Of a stretch of 7,552 nucleotides of DNA, positions 5,804 to 7,552 are shown piece after piece. The number at the start of each line of letters is the position of its first letter. Position 1 is the first letter of the stretch. The stretch comes from Treponema sp. (GTDB lineage: Bacteria; Spirochaetota; Spirochaetia; Treponematales; Breznakiellaceae), in assembly GCA_031258265.1 (NCBI GenBank), contig JAIRNB010000092.1, positions 1 to 7,552 on the forward strand, written 5' to 3'. The position numbers and the translations under genes are program-made. Below the pieces are notes generated by a model. It was not told the origin of the DNA. It saw only the letters and a program-made list of their open reading frames with translations, and ran no database searches.

Positions 5804-6814
5804 CTATTCCCTTTTTACCAGACTGAACGGAGTCTGGCCTTCATAGCTTAGCAACAGACTGCCATCGGGTCCAAAGGAATAATCATACGCTTGGCCGCTG
5901 AGGCGATTTACCAAACCAGGCGTCGTTACCCATGAATAACTGTCTTCACTGCTTTGTAGCATGGTAAGTTTTATTGTATTTCCGGTTACCTCGAATGTTC
6001 CCCGCTGACCGGGATATAGTTCAGTGGTTGTCGATGGGAGCGGTGAAACCTTTAATATTTTTCTTAGAAGATTTTGCTGCCTCAGCTCCCTTGCCGTAAT
6101 TGATTTCGTCATCTTGAGCGTATAGCTCTGACCGGTGAATGTATATTCCATATCGGTAAATCCGGATACGAATTTTGACGCATTATTCATGATGTCCAAT
6201 GTTTCTTTGCTGTATGCCCAGGTCCCTTCCAGCGGTGTAGGCCCTAAGGCGGCGGCTTTTTGTATCACCAAAACGGTTGCCAATTTTTTGGGATATTTTG
6301 CGGACGCTAGTTTCTCCTTTTCAGTTTCGACCCGTTTAACGGCAACCTTCCTTTCTTTCTCGGTATCCCACGCACTAGCGTCCGTCTCATCGATAATTTC
6401 AAAATAAATATTGTTCCCCTCCTCTCTGGGGTATATCCGGTAGAAATGACCTGCCAGAAAATTACCGCCCACTTTAATGAAATCGGTCTTCTCTGTTGTA
6501 ATGGTGATAGTATCGTTATAGTAGGTATAATTGCTGGAACGCTTTAAATATTGAACATCCAATACGTGTTCCCCGGGGGTCAGGGCCACTATGGGGTTTT
6601 TTGCGGAAATAATACCCTCATTTCCTTTTCCGCTGGATTTAAGCGTCATTTGGCCGTCCACCATCGCAATGACAATGTTATTATGAACTGAAAGGGCGGC
6701 ATGTCCTTCCCTTGGAACATCCGGGTCCATGAAAGTATTTACCAGCGGTGTGCTGGTACATCCTAACAGAACCACCACAAACAAAATGGAACCTAATGCC
6801 GAAAGCTTTTTCAT
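5804..6814 (-). CDS. Two-domain lipoprotein of unknown function
   Basis: The protein has 336 residues when started at ATG 6814. AGGAGG lies 6 nt upstream of that codon but directly abuts the ATG at 6820, so 6814 is preferred; the frame is open to 6856 but the added residues are not plausible. Residues 1-19 (MKKLSALGSI, hydrophobic core, L-L-G-C) are a lipoprotein signal with Cys19 lipidated. Residues about 40-145 contain a PEGA-like strand pattern (LTPGEHVLDVQY at 79-90, then GGNFLAGHFYRIYP). A lysine/glutamate-rich helix (about 150-170) leads to a C-terminal domain from LEGTWAY (194-200) through GTFEVTGNTIKLTM (272-285) to DGSLLLSYEG near the end, resembling the lipocalin-like fold of many small bacterial lipoproteins. 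Role and partners are unknown. Local GC content is clearly lower than in the left-hand genes. Hairpins flank both sides of its stop codon. The lipoprotein call is firm, the domain assignments tentative. Confidence 0.88.
   Translation of the reverse strand: MKKLSALGSILFVVVLLGCTSTPLVNTFMDPDVPREGHAALSVHNNIVIAMVDGQMTLKSSGKGNEGIISAKNPIVALTPGEHVLDVQYLKRSSNYTYYNDTITITTEKTDFIKVGGNFLAGHFYRIYPREEGNNIYFEIIDETDASAWDTEKERKVAVKRVETEKEKLASAKYPKKLATVLVIQKAAALGPTPLEGTWAYSKETLDIMNNASKFVSGFTDMEYTFTGQSYTLKMTKSITARELRQQNLLRKILKVSPLPSTTTELYPGQRGTFEVTGNTIKLTMLQSSEDSYSWVTTPGLVNRLSGQAYDYSFGPDGSLLLSYEGQTPFSLVKRE
5818..5837. repeat. Hairpin inside the 3' coding end of the lipoprotein gene
   Basis: CCAGACT and AGTCTGG pair perfectly around the loop GAACGG. 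It lies within the codons for the last residues (GQTPFSLV region), ending 11 bp before the stop codon. With the hairpin at 5775-5797 it frames the stop codon. Confidence 0.6.
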
Positions 6815-6820
6815 TTTCAT

Positions 6821-6826
6821 CCTCCT
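6821..6826 (-). promoter_or_regulatory. Shine-Dalgarno deciding the right lipoprotein start
   Basis: AGGAGG (minus strand) is immediately followed by ATG at 6820, leaving no spacer, but is 6 nt from the second ATG at 6814. Normal spacing therefore selects 6814. Confidence 0.75.
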
Positions 6827-6905
6827 ATGACCAATACGTTTTATGCCCGCCGGCAATTAACTAACCCGTATGGGTAGTTTTCCCAATTTAAGGACGGTAA
6901 AGCAG

Positions 6906-6922
6906 CGCCGGAGCTTCCGGCG
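6906..6922. repeat. Hairpin, 7-bp stem, upstream of the lipoprotein gene
   Basis: CGCCGGA and TCCGGCG pair perfectly around the loop GCT. Confidence 0.6.
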
Positions 6923-6969
6923 GTTCTTAGGGCAGAGTTATCCCATAAAAAGCAGCGAAAGGGTGTTAA

Positions 6970-6981
6970 ATGGCAGTGAGT
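6970..6981. repeat. 12-bp direct repeat, copy 1
   Basis: ATGGCAGTGAGT is repeated exactly at 7057-7068, 87 bp away. The 75 bp between the copies hold the two hairpins at 6983-7001 and 7003-7029. Confidence 0.75.
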
Positions 6982-6982
6982 T

Positions 6983-7001
6983 CGCAAAGCTCCGCTTTGT
7001 G
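6983..7001. repeat. Hairpin, 8-bp stem with one G-T pair
   Basis: CAAAGC (6985-6990) and GCTTTG (6994-6999) pair around the loop TCC; two more outer pairs, one of them G-T, extend the stem. It sits next to the hairpin at 7003-7029. Confidence 0.6.
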
Positions 7002-7002
7002 T

Positions 7003-7029
7003 TGGAGTTTTGCCTTTGGCAAAACTCCA
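7003..7029. repeat. Hairpin, perfect 12-bp stem
   Basis: TGGAGTTTTGCC and GGCAAAACTCCA are perfect complements around the loop TTT, the longest perfect stem in the window. A run of seven T follows only at 7042-7048, 12 nt beyond the stem, too far for a standard intrinsic terminator. Read leftward it would lie in the leader of the lipoprotein message. Confidence 0.75.
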
Positions 7030-7056
7030 TACCGGGATAAATTTTTTTAGAAAAAG

Positions 7057-7068
7057 ATGGCAGTGAGT
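7057..7068. repeat. 12-bp direct repeat, copy 2
   Basis: This is an exact copy of ATGGCAGTGAGT at 6970-6981. The flanking bases differ at once on both sides, so the repeat is exactly 12 bp. Confidence 0.75.
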
Positions 7069-7153
7069 GTTATGAGAGAAAGCAAAAACCGTGCCAACTA
7101 TGGCGAAAATAGAATTTTTATGCACCGGTGATTTTAAAAAATCTCCATGTCTT

Positions 7154-7183
7154 AAAATACTACCAAACTCCGACCCCTGTCAA
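7154..7183 (-). promoter_or_regulatory. Leftward sigma70-type promoter
   Basis: On the minus strand a perfect -35 TTGACA (7183-7178) is followed after 18 bp by TATTTT (7159-7154; 4 of 6 to TATAAT). Transcription would start near 7147 and run leftward, through the direct repeats and hairpins, into the lipoprotein gene at 6814, giving a leader of about 330 nt. A promoter nearer to the gene was not convincing. Confidence 0.5.
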
Positions 7184-7338
7184 CCGGGAATTCAAGCCCC
7201 AGGGATGAGGGCATATAAAACCCAGTAGAAGGGGGCAGGAGAAACGGCCGGTAGAGGCGCATTGGAAGGGAAACCGGGGAATCCATTGAAGCATCTTAGC
7301 CCGGCATAAATGCCGCAGGTGCCGGTAAAGCGTACCAT

Positions 7339-7552
7339 TTACATTTTCAAACCCGCATCAAGGGTAAGCCTTAGAACAAATTCCCTTAGGTCCTCCCTTT
7401 TAGTGTAGTCCCTTTTGTCCCATTCGGCGCCGACCAAACTATCTCCGGAACATAGAATTTGACCAAATTCCACATTATTGTATTGTGAAACTGCTATATA
7501 GTGTCCGTCCACAAAGTCGGTTACTTTGCGGACGGAACTTGTATTTGTTCCC
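7339..7552 (-). CDS. C-terminal end of an unrecognised protein, 5' end missing
   Basis: On the minus strand an open frame enters from the right edge and runs for 70 codons to TAA at 7339-7341. The translated end has a normal mixed composition (for example VTDFVDGHYIAVSQYNNVEF, later GAEWDKRDYTKREDLREF, ending LDAGLKM), unlike the repetitive translations of the nearby non-coding DNA, and resembles an alternating strand region followed by a final amphipathic helix. I do not recognise a family. The start lies beyond the window, and the gap to the next leftward gene (524 bp, with a promoter) suggests a separate transcription unit. Confidence 0.65.
   Translation of the reverse strand, partial: GTNTSSVRKVTDFVDGHYIAVSQYNNVEFGQILCSGDSLVGAEWDKRDYTKREDLREFVLRLTLDAGLKM

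Larger units (their letters stand above)
6815..7338. other. Non-coding region upstream of the right lipoprotein gene
   Basis: This 524-bp stretch separates the lipoprotein start from the gene entering at the right edge; both are on the minus strand. It has no convincing gene. It holds the ribosome site of the lipoprotein (6821-6826), an imperfect hairpin (6859-6879), three strong hairpins (6906-6922, 6983-7001, 7003-7029), a 12-bp direct repeat (6970-6981 and 7057-7068), a short AT palindrome (7130-7143), a leftward promoter (7154-7183), and a palindrome CGGCAT-AA-ATGCCG (7302-7315). Positions 7190-7300 show nothing I can name. Confidence 0.65.

Noticed and set aside
5520..5837. CRISPR array
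   Set aside because: The palindromes differ in sequence, length and spacing; there are no identical direct repeats and no cas genes.
5486..5846. Two 97-codon frames on opposite strands (5486-5779 minus, 5553-5846 plus)
   Set aside because: They overlap each other, lack ribosome sites, are rich in Pro/Arg/Ser/Leu/Gly as expected from GC-rich hairpin DNA, and the plus one runs into the end of the lipoprotein gene.
6821..6856. Longer N-terminus of the right lipoprotein from ATG 6856
   Set aside because: It would put 14 basic residues before the signal peptide and place the AGGAGG ribosome site inside the gene.
7003..7048. Intrinsic terminator for the plus strand
   Set aside because: The T run begins 12 nt beyond the stem, too far for a standard terminator, and no plus-strand gene ends nearby.
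6841..7125. 94-codon minus-strand frame upstream of the lipoprotein gene
   Set aside because: It has no nearby Shine-Dalgarno, reads straight through three hairpins and both direct repeats, and its translation has the repeated THCHL of those repeats. Its position behind the 7154-7183 promoter keeps a small chance that it is real.
7170..7338. Structured RNA gene, tRNA or group II intron remnant
   Set aside because: Purine-rich stretches looked RNA-like, but no cloverleaf, intron boundary or known riboswitch core could be built by eye.

Overview
The window looks like a piece of a spirochaete chromosome, most plausibly a Treponema of the termite-gut type. This is inference: two proteins are lipoproteins, one with a relaxed spirochaete-style lipobox (LVNC), Shine-Dalgarno sequences are strong AGGAGG types where present, and the gene content (FIST protein plus soluble hybrid kinase, secreted transglutaminase-like/TPR protein, lineage-specific lipoproteins) fits that group. 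No marker gene fixes the taxon.

Layout. Positions 1-2381 hold a leftward two-gene unit: a secreted transglutaminase-like protein with TPR-like helices (987-2381), then, 56 bp on, a lipoprotein (1-930) that runs off the left edge. A roughly 110-bp divergent intergenic region with a good plus-strand promoter separates this from a rightward pair: a FIST-domain sensor (2495-3670) and a soluble PAS hybrid histidine kinase with a C-terminal receiver domain (3746-5452). A 12-bp-stem hairpin lies in the 75-bp gap of the pair. From 5453 to 5803 is a gene-free convergent region packed with compact hairpins. A leftward lipoprotein (5804-6814) follows, of clearly lower GC than the left-hand genes. Upstream of it, 6815-7338 has no convincing gene but holds more hairpins, a 12-bp direct repeat and a leftward promoter (7154-7183) that would give a leader of about 330 nt. 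The last 214 bases are the 3' end of an unrecognised leftward gene entering from the right.

How the genes work together. The FIST protein and the kinase are the most interpretable unit: a cytosolic ligand-binding FIST protein encoded next to a membrane-free hybrid kinase is the arrangement of the NosP/NahK nitric-oxide sensing pairs of proteobacteria. The sequence does not show whether this pair binds haem or another ligand. No output protein (HPt, DNA-binding or GGDEF regulator) is present. The left operon and the right lipoprotein are envelope-directed proteins of unknown role. The most unusual non-coding content is the set of short near-perfect hairpins with 2-6 nt loops, dense in both intergenic regions around the right lipoprotein gene, one of them crossing into its 3' coding end.
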